From the NCBI GenBank assembly GCA_028874215.1, contig JAPPLF010000063.1, positions 1 to 64,000 on the forward strand: DNA of 64,000 nt, in the 5' to 3' direction. The stretch's first letter is position 1. The number at the start of each line of letters is the position of its first letter. Source of the DNA: Acidobacteriota bacterium. Lineage in GTDB: Bacteria; Acidobacteriota; UBA6911; RPQK01; JAJDTT01. Positions 41,737 to 51,654 of this stretch are shown here, in pieces. The notes beneath the pieces are model-generated. The model was not told where the DNA came from, made no database searches, and worked only from the letters and a program-made list of their open reading frames with translations. The position numbers and the translations under genes were made by a program.

Positions 41737-42519
41737 TCATTTGCCCTTGAAATGGGGGCGTCTCTTTTCCATGAAGGCCCGGGTCCCCTCCTTCATGTCA
41801 TCCGTGCCGGAAGCCAGCCCGAAGAGGGCCGTTTCCAGGTCGAGTCCCGCTTGCAGGGGCAGGTCGTAACCTCGATTGACCGCCTCAAAACAGTACCTGA
41901 CGGCCAAAGGGGCCTGGCCGGCGATCCGGGACGCCAGTTCTCGACAGGTGGACAGAAGATCGTCCGGCTCCACGACGCGGACCACCAGACCGGCCGCCAG
42001 GGCCTCCCGGGCCGTCATGGTCCTCCCGCAAAGCAACAACTCGAGCGCCTTGGAGCGTCCCACGATTCGTGCCAGGCGTTGCGTGCCGCCGTAGCCGGGA
42101 ATGATGCCCAGCTTCACTTCAGGCAATCCGATTCGAGCATCCGACCCGGCAATCCGGATGTGACACGCCAACGCCAGCTCGCAGCCCCCGCCAAGACAGA
42201 AGCCCCGCACCGCAGCCAGAACCGGTTTCGACCCCCGCTCGATCCGATTCAGGACGGCATGGCCACGCCGGGAGAATGCCTGGGAGGTCCCGGCGTCCAA
42301 CCGGTGGACCTCAGGGATGTCGGCCCCGGCGGAAAATGCCTTCCCGGCGCCTGAGAGGAGCACGATCCGGACATTCTCATCCCGTTCCAGGGACCGGAAG
42401 GCCGCGTCCAACTCCCGAATCGTCTCCTCGTTCAAGGCGTTCAGGACCTCCGGCCTTTCCAGGGTGAGCTCGGCCACCCCTCCCGAATCGATCTCCAGCC
42501 TCAGGTTCCGGAACTTCAT
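41737..42519 (-). CDS. Enoyl-CoA hydratase/isomerase family protein
   Basis: 260 residues of the crotonase fold. The oxyanion-hole segments are LLSGAGKAFSAGADIPE and AVRGFCLGGGCELALACHIRIA. FPEVKLGIIPGYGG-type sequence (LPEVKLGIIPGYGGTQRLAR) contains one of the two Glu residues normally used for hydration, and the other is in the GGGCELA loop. A beta-oxidation-type hydratase is likely, but substrate length and direction cannot be read from sequence. Confidence 0.9.
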   Translation of the reverse strand: MKFRNLRLEIDSGGVAELTLERPEVLNALNEETIRELDAAFRSLERDENVRIVLLSGAGKAFSAGADIPEVHRLDAGTSQAFSRRGHAVLNRIERGSKPVLAAVRGFCLGGGCELALACHIRIAGSDARIGLPEVKLGIIPGYGGTQRLARIVGRSKALELLLCGRTMTAREALAAGLVVRVVEPDDLLSTCRELASRIAGQAPLAVRYCFEAVNRGYDLPLQAGLDLETALFGLASGTDDMKEGTRAFMEKRRPHFKGK

Positions 42520-42545
42520 GACTCACCTTCCGAAATGCAGGCGAT

Positions 42546-43097
42546 TCAGCGCCGATCAGGCGCAAAGATACGGACGCCGCGGACCAGGTACTGGAGACCG
42601 CTGCCCAGGGCCAGAACGGCCGTGAGACCGAAGAGTCCTGCGTGAAACGGTATCCGCCACGGGATCACGTTGTCCACGAGGACCGCCAGGATGGTTGTGA
42701 ACTGGGCAAGTGTGGACAACTTCCCCAGGATGGACGGCGGAAACGCCTTCGTGCCGGTGAAGACGTAGGACCAGAGGGCGCCGATTCCAAGAATCAGGTC
42801 CCGCCCCACCACCGACAGAGTCAACCAATGCGGTATCCGGACCTCCAGAGCCGGGTTCTCCAGGGAGAGCACCACCAGAGCGCCGACCATCAGGAGCTTG
42901 TCGGCCAAGGGATCCAGAAACCTGCCCAAAGCAGTCCGCTGGCCGAATTTCCGGGCGATCAGCCCGTCCAAGAGATCCGTGAACCCGGCCAGAATGAACA
43001 CTGTCAGAGCGGCGCCGACAAACCCGGAAACGACCAGCCCCACAAATAGCGGAACGGCGAGGATCCGAAGCACCGTGAGCTGGTTTGCTGAGGTCAT
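42546..43097 (-). CDS. pgsA: CDP-diacylglycerol-glycerol-3-phosphate 3-phosphatidyltransferase
   Basis: 183 residues, a polytopic inner-membrane enzyme. The CDP-alcohol phosphotransferase motif is complete: DLLDGLIARKFGQRTALG followed by RFLDPLADK, giving D-x2-D-G-x2-A-R-x8-G-x3-D-x3-D. It makes phosphatidylglycerol phosphate, which in turn supplies the donor for Lgt. The N-terminus NQLTVLRILAVPLFVGLV is the expected start. Confidence 0.93.
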   Translation of the reverse strand: MTSANQLTVLRILAVPLFVGLVVSGFVGAALTVFILAGFTDLLDGLIARKFGQRTALGRFLDPLADKLLMVGALVVLSLENPALEVRIPHWLTLSVVGRDLILGIGALWSYVFTGTKAFPPSILGKLSTLAQFTTILAVLVDNVIPWRIPFHAGLFGLTAVLALGSGLQYLVRGVRIFAPDRR

Positions 43098-43155
43098 GGC
43101 TACTCACCGCCAGTCGGTTCCATTTCCCTCCGGCACCGGTCGAGCCTTCAACAGG

Positions 43156-44955
43156 TCAACTCTTGACGAACCGGGAACCCGATTCCTGACCTACCGTTTC
43201 CCACGACGGCATCTCACGCTTCACGAACCGTTCGACTTCCTGAATCGTGGAGAATCGCAACAGTTCCCGGATCCTCTCCCGGGCCTCCTCGTAGACCATC
43301 TCCCGAATTCTTTTCTTCACCGTCGGAATGGCGAACGGGTTCATGGAAAGCCGCTGGAAACCCATGCCGATGAGGAGGTATGCGTAAAGCGGCTGCGCGG
43401 CCACCTCTCCGCAGACATAGGCGGGTATGCGATTCCGGGACGCGACTCTGGCCACCCGTTCCAGGCTCTTCAGGATAGCCGGATGGAGGGGATTGAAGAG
43501 GGGGGACAGGAGGTCGCTGGATCGGTCGACCGCCAGCGTGAACTGGATCAGATCATTGCTGCCCACCGAAACGAAATCGGCATGCCGGCAGATTCCGTCC
43601 AGCACCAGTACGGCGGAAGGAACCTCGATCATGGCGCCCACCTGGATCGGTGATTCCGGTTCAAATCCGGTTTTTTCCGACACCTCCCGCTCCACTTCCC
43701 GAATCAGCTCGCGGGCGGTGACCAGTTCGTCGGCGCTTGAGATCATGGGGAGGAGGATTCGCAGGTTCCCCTCTCTGCGGGCACTGACGATGGCCCTCGC
43801 CTGGTCCCGAAACAGTTGGGGACGGTCCAGACTCAGGCGAATCCCCCGGAGGCCCAGTACGGGTCCCTCGCCGGCCAGCCGCGTGAAGTAAGGGTGATCT
43901 TCCGTTCCCATGTCCAGCGTTCGAATGACGGCGGGCCGCGGGCCCGTCAGGCGGGCCAACCGCCGATAGATGCTCAACTGCTCTTCGAAGCGGACGGGAC
44001 CACTCATTTCGCCCATGTAGACGAACTCGGAACGAAACAGTCCGATTCCTTCCGCACCCAAATCGAACGCCACCGTGGCTTCGTCCTCCATATCGGTGTT
44101 TGCGAGTACGGAAACGACCCTCCCGTCAGCCGTAGACGACGGTCTGAAGTCCCCTTCCAACTCTGAGCTGCGACGTTGCTCCTCCCGCAGCAACACCTGG
44201 AAATCCCGGCGCTCTCCCGCCGACGGCTGCACCAGCACCACACCTTCGGAACCGTCGACGATCATTTCGTCGCCGGTGCGAATGTTCCCCTCCACCTCCC
44301 GGACGCCGGAAACAGCCGGTATGCGGTGCACGCGGGCGATGATGGTGATATGCGAGGTCTGTCCCCCACGCGTCGAAACGAGTCCCTTGACCTGGGCCAG
44401 CGGGAAACTGGCCAGGTCCGAGAGGCCGATTTCCGGCCCCACGAGGATCAGGTCTTCGGACGATTGTTCCTCCTGGCGGGGCGGTCCGGACTCACCCAGA
44501 TTGGCAACGATTCGCCGCGCCACTTCTTCCAGGTCCGATCCCCGGTCCCGGAAAAAGGGGTCGGTCAAGGTGCGGTACACGGCCAGCCACTCCTCAGTGG
44601 CTTCCCAGACGGCCCGCTCGGGACCGTACAGATGATCCCTGATCTTGGATCGGATCTGGTCCAGGAACTCCCGATCTTCAAGGATCAGGCGATGGGCATC
44701 GATGATATAGGAGTGTTCCTTGCCCAGTTGCTGCTCGAATCGTTCCTTGATCCGGACCAGTTGCTCCCGGGACTTGGCCAGGGCTTCCTGCAGCCTCTCC
44801 AGCTCCCGAGGCGCTTCAGCCGCCGAAAGGTACAGTCGATGGAAGTCCGGCGCGTGTTGCTCGATCCGATACGCTCTTCCAGCCCCGATTCCTGGAGACA
44901 GGGGTGTGCCCACCAATCTCCGGCCGGATTCGTTGCGTTGCAGCTTCTCCACCAT
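43156..44955 (-). CDS. ptsI: Phosphoenolpyruvate-protein phosphotransferase (EI)
   Basis: 599 residues. The active-site histidine is His202 in TRGGQTSHITIIARVHRIP. The PEP-binding barrel contains GIGLFRSEFVYM, RTLDMGTEDHPYF, SVGSNDLIQFTLAVDR and the Cys-containing AYVCGEVAAQPLYAYLL. It passes phosphate from PEP to HPr. It follows the HPr gene by 83 bases and completes the hprK-EIIA-HPr-EI set. Confidence 0.95.
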   Translation of the reverse strand: MVEKLQRNESGRRLVGTPLSPGIGAGRAYRIEQHAPDFHRLYLSAAEAPRELERLQEALAKSREQLVRIKERFEQQLGKEHSYIIDAHRLILEDREFLDQIRSKIRDHLYGPERAVWEATEEWLAVYRTLTDPFFRDRGSDLEEVARRIVANLGESGPPRQEEQSSEDLILVGPEIGLSDLASFPLAQVKGLVSTRGGQTSHITIIARVHRIPAVSGVREVEGNIRTGDEMIVDGSEGVVLVQPSAGERRDFQVLLREEQRRSSELEGDFRPSSTADGRVVSVLANTDMEDEATVAFDLGAEGIGLFRSEFVYMGEMSGPVRFEEQLSIYRRLARLTGPRPAVIRTLDMGTEDHPYFTRLAGEGPVLGLRGIRLSLDRPQLFRDQARAIVSARREGNLRILLPMISSADELVTARELIREVEREVSEKTGFEPESPIQVGAMIEVPSAVLVLDGICRHADFVSVGSNDLIQFTLAVDRSSDLLSPLFNPLHPAILKSLERVARVASRNRIPAYVCGEVAAQPLYAYLLIGMGFQRLSMNPFAIPTVKKRIREMVYEEARERIRELLRFSTIQEVERFVKREMPSWETVGQESGSRFVKS

Positions 44956-45038
44956 TTACCTCGAAAATACAGCAAAGACCCGGGTCTTCCTATCAGGACC
45001 GAATCGTGTCGATCACGCCGGGCATCAAGCCCGCGAAA

Positions 45039-45314
45039 TCATTTCTCTTCTCCAAACCGGTTCCTGACCAGAGTCTCGATGGCCTCGGCCGCTTCGATCT
45101 CGTCGGACCCGCGAATGGTGAATTCGAGCTCGGTTCCGCAAGAGGCAGCCAACAGGAGAATCCCCAGTATGCTCTTGCCGTCAATCTCCTGGGACCCGCC
45201 GGCCCTGGAAAGTTTCACGTCGCTGTCATAGTGGGATGCCGTTCTGACCAGCTTGGCTGCCGCGCGGGCGTGCAACCCCAGACGATTTCGTATTTGAACG
45301 ACCCGCCGGATCAT
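45039..45314 (-). CDS. ptsH: Phosphocarrier protein HPr
   Basis: 91 residues. His15 in NRLGLHARAAAKLV is the site phosphorylated by EI, and Ser48 in DGKSILGILLLA corresponds to Ser46, the HprK target. Both sites are intact. ATGA overlap with the EIIA gene upstream. As HprK is encoded two genes away, HPr here is probably phosphorylated on both residues. Confidence 0.95.
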   Translation of the reverse strand: MIRRVVQIRNRLGLHARAAAKLVRTASHYDSDVKLSRAGGSQEIDGKSILGILLLAASCGTELEFTIRGSDEIEAAEAIETLVRNRFGEEK

Positions 45315-45727
45315 TCCCCCAGCAACCCGCTGGCCAACGCGATGTGTTTCTGCCCCTGTTCCAGGACCCGTTGCGCGAGTTCGCTCAGGTCCTCCTTGCC
45401 CGTTTGATTGGCCAGCTTGATGATCATGGGAAGGTTCACTCCGGTGACGATTTCCACTTCTCCCTTCTTCAGCAGAGCGAGAGTCAGGTTGGACGGCGTC
45501 CCTCCGAACATGTCCGTCAGGATGATGACGCCGCCGCCCCGGTCCAGGGTGCTGATGGCTTCTTCGATCCCCTGCCGGGACCGTTCCACGTCGTCATGCC
45601 ATCCGATGGAGACCGGCAGCACGTGGGGAATTTCGCCGACGATCATCTCCGCGGCGGCGACCAGCTCATGGCCCAGTCTCCCGTGAGTGACGACAAGTCC
45701 ACCGATTTGGGTCCGTTGTCGTTTCAT
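45311..45727 (-). CDS. PTS mannose-type EIIA domain protein
   Basis: 138 residues, a free-standing EIIA of the mannose/fructose/sorbose type. His15 in LVVTHGRLGHELV is the expected phosphorylation site, and IILTDMFGGTPSNL is the family's central loop. Its ends overlap both neighbours by four bases (ATGA), so hprK, this gene and HPr are translated together. No IIB, IIC or IID subunit is in view, so it probably signals rather than transports. Confidence 0.9.
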   Translation of the reverse strand: MKRQRTQIGGLVVTHGRLGHELVAAAEMIVGEIPHVLPVSIGWHDDVERSRQGIEEAISTLDRGGGVIILTDMFGGTPSNLTLALLKKGEVEIVTGVNLPMIIKLANQTGKEDLSELAQRVLEQGQKHIALASGLLGE

Positions 45728-46716
45728 TCATTGTCTCCATCCCCTGCCCGGGGTTGTTCTCCTTGACCCCACGGTACTTGAATCCGCCGTTCCAGGAGGC
45801 GAATCGACTCCAGCGCGGGATTATAGCCCTGCATCTTCAGTTTCTGGATTCTGACGGCCACCTCCACCAGGGTCGCCAGGGTTCGTCCAGGCGCCACCGG
45901 AATCGTGATCAGCGGAAGATCGACTCCCAGGACGCGATACTTCTCTTCCTCCAGTCCCAACCGGTCCCGGGTATCCCGCTCCGGCCATTCTTCCAGCTTG
46001 ATCACCAGATCGACGGGCCGGGCGGGGCTCAACACCGAGATCCCGAACAGATCCCTGACGTTGATGATGCCCAACCCCCGCAATTCCATGTGAAAGGGGG
46101 CATCCGGAAGACCCGACCCCACCAGGCTCTCGCCCGAGACCCTCTTCAATACCACCAGATCGTCGCTCACCAGGCGGTGGCCCCTCAGGATCAGGTCCAG
46201 TGCGCACTCGCTCTTGCCAATCCCCGATTCCCCAACCAGCAGGACCCCAAGCCCCAAGAGCTCCACCAGGACTCCATGGATGGTGTGGGTCAGGGCCAGG
46301 TGTTCCTGCAGATTGGCCGTGACCTCGACGATGGCCTTGGAGCTGAGCGCCGTCGTCGTGAGGACCGGAGTCGCGGCCCTTTCCGCCTCGGCCAGAAAAT
46401 CGGGCGGCGGCGCCAAGCCGGTCGTTACCAGAACGCAACAGAGTCCAACGTCGAAGGCATCGGCGAAAACCTTGCGGCGACGTTCCGGAGACAACTCCTC
46501 CATGTAGTAGATCTCGGTGCGGCCGACGAACTGCACCCGACCCCGGTGCAGATAGCGCGTGTATCCCGAAAGGGCCAGGCCCAACTTCTGAATTCTGGGA
46601 GACGAGATGGAGTTGTCCAGACCCGCCCCGCTGGAGGCTAGCGCCAGGTTCAGGGCCGGGTCCATGGACTCGTAGAACTGCCGGACCGTCACCGGGGGGA
46701 TGGAATGATTCTGCAT
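45724..46716 (-). CDS. hprK: HPr kinase/phosphorylase
   Basis: 330 residues. The N-terminal regulatory domain contains SGYTRYLHRGRVQFVGRTE. The Walker A loop is LLVGESGIGKSECALDL, followed by GHRLVSDDLVVLKR and the K/P-loop signature ELRGLGIINVRDLFGI. It phosphorylates and dephosphorylates the HPr serine. Located 36 bases after rpoN, an order found in several Gram-negative groups with partial PTS pathways. Confidence 0.95.
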   Translation of the reverse strand: MQNHSIPPVTVRQFYESMDPALNLALASSGAGLDNSISSPRIQKLGLALSGYTRYLHRGRVQFVGRTEIYYMEELSPERRRKVFADAFDVGLCCVLVTTGLAPPPDFLAEAERAATPVLTTTALSSKAIVEVTANLQEHLALTHTIHGVLVELLGLGVLLVGESGIGKSECALDLILRGHRLVSDDLVVLKRVSGESLVGSGLPDAPFHMELRGLGIINVRDLFGISVLSPARPVDLVIKLEEWPERDTRDRLGLEEEKYRVLGVDLPLITIPVAPGRTLATLVEVAVRIQKLKMQGYNPALESIRLLERRIQVPWGQGEQPRAGDGDNE

Positions 46717-46751
46717 GGTTCACGCCTCGCCTGCGACCCTCAGAGCGAGGG

Positions 46752-48197
46752 CTACAACAAGTTCGCCTTCTTCCTGGCGAGCGACCCGGGAATTCTCATC
46801 TGATCCCGATACTTGGCGACGGTGCGACGGGTGATGCGGATCCCGTCCCGGTTCAACAGGTTGGTGAGTTTCTGGTCGGACAGGGGCTTTTTGGGATCCT
46901 CGCGCCGGATCAGGGTCTTGAGCCGGTCCTTCACCTGCATGGTGGAGACGTTCTCTCCATTGGCGTGCCCCACGCCCACGGAGAAAAATCGGCGCAACTC
47001 CATCAGGCCCTGCGGGGTGTGGGCATACTTGTTGGCGACGACGCGGCTGATGGTGGACGGATGAACACCCAGTTCATCGGCCACATCCTTGATCAACAAC
47101 GGCTTCAACTTCCGGATGCCCGATTCCATGAAGTCGTACTGGTGCCGGACGATGACGCGACAGACTCTAAAGATGGTCTCCTGCCGTTGATCCACCCCTC
47201 GCAGCAACTCGATGGCCGACCGGAATCGCTCGCGGATGAAGCTCTTGGTTTCCTTGGAGACGCCGTGCTTGCGAAGCAGCTTCCGGTAGGCACGGTTGAT
47301 TTTCAGCTTGGGCAACCCATCGTCATTGAGGCTGACCTGGTATTCGCCTTCGACCTTTCGAATGTGCACGTCCGGCCGGACGTAAACCGGTTGGGCGGAG
47401 GCAAATTTCTGCCCCGGGCGCGGCGAAAAGCCTCGAATCAGTTCGAGAGCGCGGGAGAGATCCTTGGGATCGCATGCCAGGCGATTCAGAATCCTGGAAT
47501 ATTTCCTGCCTTCGATCAGCGGCAGGCAGTCCCGAATCAGTGCGCCGGCCAGAGAGTCCTCCAGACCCGCAGCTCTCGCCTGCAGCAAGAGGCATTCGCG
47601 CAGGTCGCGGCAGGCGACGCCCACCGGATCGAGGGACTGCACCGCCGCCAGAGCATCGTCGACTCGACCTGAAGGAACCTGCAACTGCCGGCAGATCTCC
47701 TTCGGGGTGAGGGTCAGGTAACCGTCCTCGTCCAGATTTCCCACGATGAAATGGGCAATCTCCCGCAGGTCCGGATCCATACCGTTCAGATTCAACTGCC
47801 AATTCAGGTAATCCCACAAAGTATCGGCGGATGAGAGGAACTGCTCGAATGTAGCCTTCTGTTCCACCGGTTCGAATTCCTGGCGCTCGTAACTCGATCC
47901 CAGGTAGTCTCCGAAGAAATAATCGAAGTCCAGGTCTTCCAGGTGGCTTCCCTCCTCCGGCGGGTCCGCGTCCTGCTCCGATTCCCGGGCCGGTTCCGAA
48001 ACCTCCGGGCCGGCTTCGAAATGATCCGAAACGTCGTCCAACAAGGGGTTCTCCTCCAGCTCCTGTTGGAGAATCTCCGAGAGTTCCAACTGGTTTACGG
48101 AGAGGAGTTCAATCTTCTGGAGGAGCGAGGGGGTGATGGCCAGCCGTTGCGACAGGCCGAGTACCAGGGAGGGTTTCAATTGAGCGCGTCGACTCAT
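46752..48197 (-). CDS. rpoN: RNA polymerase sigma-54 factor
   Basis: 481 residues. The N-terminal activator-interacting region LGLSQRLAITPSLLQKIELL, an acidic region II, the core-binding domain with LDEDGYLTLTPKEI and the C-terminal RpoN box ITRRTVAKYRDQ are all visible. It directs transcription that needs AAA activators. The start is preceded by a perfect 12-bp palindrome that contains its GGAG ribosome site. lptB lies upstream, as in many Gram-negative bacteria. Confidence 0.95.
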   Translation of the reverse strand: MSRRAQLKPSLVLGLSQRLAITPSLLQKIELLSVNQLELSEILQQELEENPLLDDVSDHFEAGPEVSEPARESEQDADPPEEGSHLEDLDFDYFFGDYLGSSYERQEFEPVEQKATFEQFLSSADTLWDYLNWQLNLNGMDPDLREIAHFIVGNLDEDGYLTLTPKEICRQLQVPSGRVDDALAAVQSLDPVGVACRDLRECLLLQARAAGLEDSLAGALIRDCLPLIEGRKYSRILNRLACDPKDLSRALELIRGFSPRPGQKFASAQPVYVRPDVHIRKVEGEYQVSLNDDGLPKLKINRAYRKLLRKHGVSKETKSFIRERFRSAIELLRGVDQRQETIFRVCRVIVRHQYDFMESGIRKLKPLLIKDVADELGVHPSTISRVVANKYAHTPQGLMELRRFFSVGVGHANGENVSTMQVKDRLKTLIRREDPKKPLSDQKLTNLLNRDGIRITRRTVAKYRDQMRIPGSLARKKANLL

Positions 48198-48412
48198 GGC
48201 ACTCCGGAGTGTTCCGGTTCAGGGTCCCTTGGCGGCCCGAAGCAAAAGTCGGCACGTCATTTGGTCCGGATTTGGCCCGGCCAGCATCCCGTTGGACTTC
48301 GCTGGCCCTCGTTTCCCTCCGAACGAGAATGCTTCCTGGCGCCGTCTTGTCCGGATGAATCCCTGCAGCACGACGGGAAGCTTCGGGCCAGTCCAACCGG
48401 CGCCCACTGGAC

Positions 48413-49159
48413 TCAGTATAGCTGGAAGTGATCTCCCAGGTAAACTTTGCGGACGTCCGGATCGGCGGAGAGCAGGTCCGGGGTGCCTGCTCGAAAGATC
48501 CTGCCTTCGGTGATGATGTAGGCCCGATCCGTGATCCGAAGAGTTTCGCGAACGTTGTGATCCGTGATCAACACACCGATATTCCGCGCCTGGAGCCGGG
48601 TGACCATGCGTTGGATATCCAGGACGGCAATGGGATCGATTCCGGCGAACGGCTCGTCCAGCAAGATGAAATCGGGCCGGATCACCAGCGCGCGTGCGAT
48701 TTCCAGACGCCGCCTCTCGCCGCCGGAAAGGGTATAGGCCGGACGGTCCCTCAGGGCAGCGATCCCAAATTCCTCCAGCAGCTCGCTGACCAACTGGTCC
48801 GATTCCCCGTGGGGAAGATCCAGGGTTTCGGCGATGGCGTACAGATTGTCCTCCACCGAGAGCCGGCGAAACACGGAAGGTTCCTGGGAGAGGTAGCTGA
48901 TCCCTCTTCGCGCCCGAACGTACATGGGCAGGGGAGTGATGTCCTCGCCGTCCAGAAATACCTCGCCCCTGTCCGGATCCAGCAAACCGACGATCATGTA
49001 GAAGGTGGTGGTCTTTCCGGCGCCGTTGGGACCCAGCAGGCCAACGACCTCACCCGATGAGATGGTGAGGCTCACGTCACCGACCACCTGCCTGCTCCGA
49101 TATGATTTATAGAGGCTCCGTGCCTCGAGAACCTTCTCCAGAATGTCCCCCTTGCTCAT
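48413..49159 (-). CDS. lptB: LPS export ABC transporter ATPase
   Basis: 248 residues from ATG 49159. Walker A is [19 protein letters not shown], the signature is [15 protein letters not shown], and Walker B is [16 protein letters not shown], the typical LptB form. [17 protein letters not shown] is the Q-loop. It powers LPS extraction with LptF and LptG, whose genes are not in the window. An in-frame start 39 bases earlier exists but adds no recognisable sequence. Confidence 0.95.
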   Translation of the reverse strand: MSKGDILEKVLEARSLYKSYRSRQVVGDVSLTISSGEVVGLLGPNGAGKTTTFYMIVGLLDPDRGEVFLDGEDITPLPMYVRARRGISYLSQEPSVFRRLSVEDNLYAIAETLDLPHGESDQLVSELLEEFGIAALRDRPAYTLSGGERRRLEIARALVIRPDFILLDEPFAGIDPIAVLDIQRMVTRLQARNIGVLITDHNVRETLRITDRAYIITEGRIFRAGTPDLLSADPDVRKVYLGDHFQLY

Positions 49160-49320
49160 TTGAAACGGGAAAACAAGACGGTATCGGACCGTGTCCAACT
49201 CGGCCCGGGATTCCCCATGTCAAGCAAAAGACTGCGGACGACGGTAACCGACGCCAGACCGGCACAACCGCCGGTTCCGGGCCCGGCGACAACGGGTCAC
49301 GGCGCCGTTGGCGGGGCCGG

Positions 49321-51654
49321 CTAATCGATGACGATCTTGTCGGTTTCCACGAACAACGTCACCCTCCGCCCGGACGCGCTGCCGCGAAGCGGCTCCGTCA
49401 CCTCGGCGAGTTCTCCGGTCAGCTCCACTCGGCCCTCCCGGGGATGATACACGGCATGATCGCCCCGGGCCCTTCGATCTCCCTGCCGGATCTCGACTTC
49501 TCCTCCCGCGGCAATGCTCTGAATGGTGCTCGCAGGGGAATCCTCCAGCTGGAAGTCCACATGGGAGGATTTCACCTGGAAGTGACCGGACTGCATCCGG
49601 ACGCCGCCTCGGTAGGCCGCCCTTCCGGAGCTCCGCTGGTAGACGAGCTGGGGCGCCTGGATCCGGTATTGGCGGCCCGACACTTCCCCAGGGTCCCAAA
49701 AGGTGCTGTCCACGTCCTGGACCTCCAGCCGTTCACCGGCCGAGTCCAAGCGAATCATCGTTCCCGCGATCAGGTGGGAATCCCGGAGGATCCGCGGATT
49801 GCCGGCATAGGAGAGGGATTTGGCACCGGAATCCAACACCAGGCGATCGGCCTGGATCAGAACCGGTTCTTTTCCGGGACGACTGAAGAGGGTCTGGACT
49901 CTCCCGGCCGCAGACAGTTCTTCCCCGCCCGCGTCCACCTGAAAACCGTCCGCCCGGGTCCGCGACTCCACCCCGCCTGCGCCTTCCATCGTATCTTCGG
50001 AGTAGTAAAGGTGGGCGCCGTCCGGGTCCGAAAAGGAAAACAAGTTTTGTCCGGCGTCGAACTCAGCGTTGCTCGCCTTCAGGGTGACGCGTCCGGAAGA
50101 ACTTTCTTCCCGGTAGACCACCTGGCCCTCCCCCCGGGCTTCGTGGATTTGCTCGCCGAGGAATCCAAGATCGAGCCGCCCGCTTTCCCCGTCCCGCTTC
50201 GTGGTTTCCGAATTCATGGTCCAACGGACCCCGCCCACCGCCGCAACCCTCAGCACGCCCCCATCCTCGAAAACAGCCTCCATGCGGTCCGACTCCACAG
50301 TCCGTTCCCCCTCGGGAACTTGCTGGCGCAGAACCGGGTCGTGCGTGGCCACGAGCCTCTTCAGTATTCCACCCCGGTAAAACGCGTCCATTCGTCCGGC
50401 TCGAAGCTGGGCTGAAGTCCCCTCTCCGGTTCGAGTCCAGGCCACGGTGTTTCCTGAAACGGTCGCACGATCCAAGACTCCGTCAGCGCCAAGATCCAGA
50501 ACCAGCAGGTCTCCTTGGATCGACTCGCGAGAATCTTCGAGGTCTCGAAGCCGACCGACCAGTCTCGTCTTTCCCCGCATTTCCAACCACTTGAGACGCT
50601 GATGTTCAAGACTCAGATGAGCTGTCAACTCGTCGGCGCGTCCTTCTTCCAGACCCAGAGTCCGGGAACGGACGATGACGCGCCGGTGCGCCAGAAACCG
50701 CGTCTCATCCGCGTCAGGAGATCCGGCCAACCCATCGATGCGATCCGCTTCCAGATAGGTCTCGGGGTCTTCGTACACAGCGCGCTGTTCGGGAGAATCG
50801 GGAGTGGCTTTGCCCGAGTAGACATAGAAGCTTTGGATCCTCCCTCCATCGGCAGCCGCGAACAGATGGATGGACTCACCGGTGAAGGTCCGGTCCGAAT
50901 CCAGCACCAGTCGCACGCCGCGCGAGGTGAACATCCTCTCCACGGCCCGGTCGTCGGTCAGAAAGACACGGACGTACCCGGCGGTGAGGTCCCCCTGGGG
51001 ACCTTGAATCCGGGCCCCGTCCAACAGATCGACCCTGCGGTCCTCCAGATCGTACAAAGCCCGCGACGCCGTCACCTGGAGGCGATCGGCGCCTTGGGTG
51101 ATGTTCAGCTCGAACTCGTCGTCGACCCGAAGCCGGCTCTGCCGGATCTCGTAGCTGAGAGACCGGCCGTGACCGGAGAGCTTCTCCATTCCGAAGCGAA
51201 AACCCTCCTCGATGGCCACTACGTTCCGGGCCAGGTCGGCCTTCAGCCGATCCGCGTCAATGGTCGTTCCATCCGATAGCTCGATGCGAACCTTGCCGGT
51301 GAACTCGATCCGGTTGTCGACAACCCGGTAAATCGCTTCGTCTCCCGAGATCTCCTCCACGGAGCTCCCATCCGGACCGAAGTGGGTCAGTTTCACGCCG
51401 AAAAGACGATGGATTTTCTTGACCGTTTCGGTGCTGGTCCCGGCCTCCACCTTGTAGACGGTTCGTCCTTCCTCGTGATGGGTATGCTCGAATTCGGTGC
51501 TCTGCTGGAGCAACTCGGGAGAGAGGAGGCGTTCCCGCGCCAAGGGGGGCCGGGCGTCCCGCCGGGTCAGGAAGCTCCAGACCACGGCTCCCAGGGCCGT
51601 CACCAGGACCACGATCAGGAACAGCCGGATGAGCTTGAGGGAACGGGGACGCAT
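49321..51654 (-). CDS. Large LptC/LptA-type LPS transport protein
   Basis: 777 residues. An N-terminal anchor (about residues 8-27) is followed by an LptC-like region (roughly 45-190) and then several OstA/LptA-like beta-jellyroll units, seen as recurring segments such as DGTTIDADRLKADL, GDLTAGYVRVFLTD, YLEADRIDGL, DRLVLDSGAKSLSYAG, and YRGGVRMQSGHFQVKSSHVDF. LptC and LptA are usually separate proteins of about 190 residues each, so this one protein probably forms the whole periplasmic LPS bridge, or most of it. It lies 161 bases upstream of lptB. Confidence 0.8.
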   Translation of the reverse strand: MRPRSLKLIRLFLIVVLVTALGAVVWSFLTRRDARPPLARERLLSPELLQQSTEFEHTHHEEGRTVYKVEAGTSTETVKKIHRLFGVKLTHFGPDGSSVEEISGDEAIYRVVDNRIEFTGKVRIELSDGTTIDADRLKADLARNVVAIEEGFRFGMEKLSGHGRSLSYEIRQSRLRVDDEFELNITQGADRLQVTASRALYDLEDRRVDLLDGARIQGPQGDLTAGYVRVFLTDDRAVERMFTSRGVRLVLDSDRTFTGESIHLFAAADGGRIQSFYVYSGKATPDSPEQRAVYEDPETYLEADRIDGLAGSPDADETRFLAHRRVIVRSRTLGLEEGRADELTAHLSLEHQRLKWLEMRGKTRLVGRLRDLEDSRESIQGDLLVLDLGADGVLDRATVSGNTVAWTRTGEGTSAQLRAGRMDAFYRGGILKRLVATHDPVLRQQVPEGERTVESDRMEAVFEDGGVLRVAAVGGVRWTMNSETTKRDGESGRLDLGFLGEQIHEARGEGQVVYREESSSGRVTLKASNAEFDAGQNLFSFSDPDGAHLYYSEDTMEGAGGVESRTRADGFQVDAGGEELSAAGRVQTLFSRPGKEPVLIQADRLVLDSGAKSLSYAGNPRILRDSHLIAGTMIRLDSAGERLEVQDVDSTFWDPGEVSGRQYRIQAPQLVYQRSSGRAAYRGGVRMQSGHFQVKSSHVDFQLEDSPASTIQSIAAGGEVEIRQGDRRARGDHAVYHPREGRVELTGELAEVTEPLRGSASGRRVTLFVETDKIVID

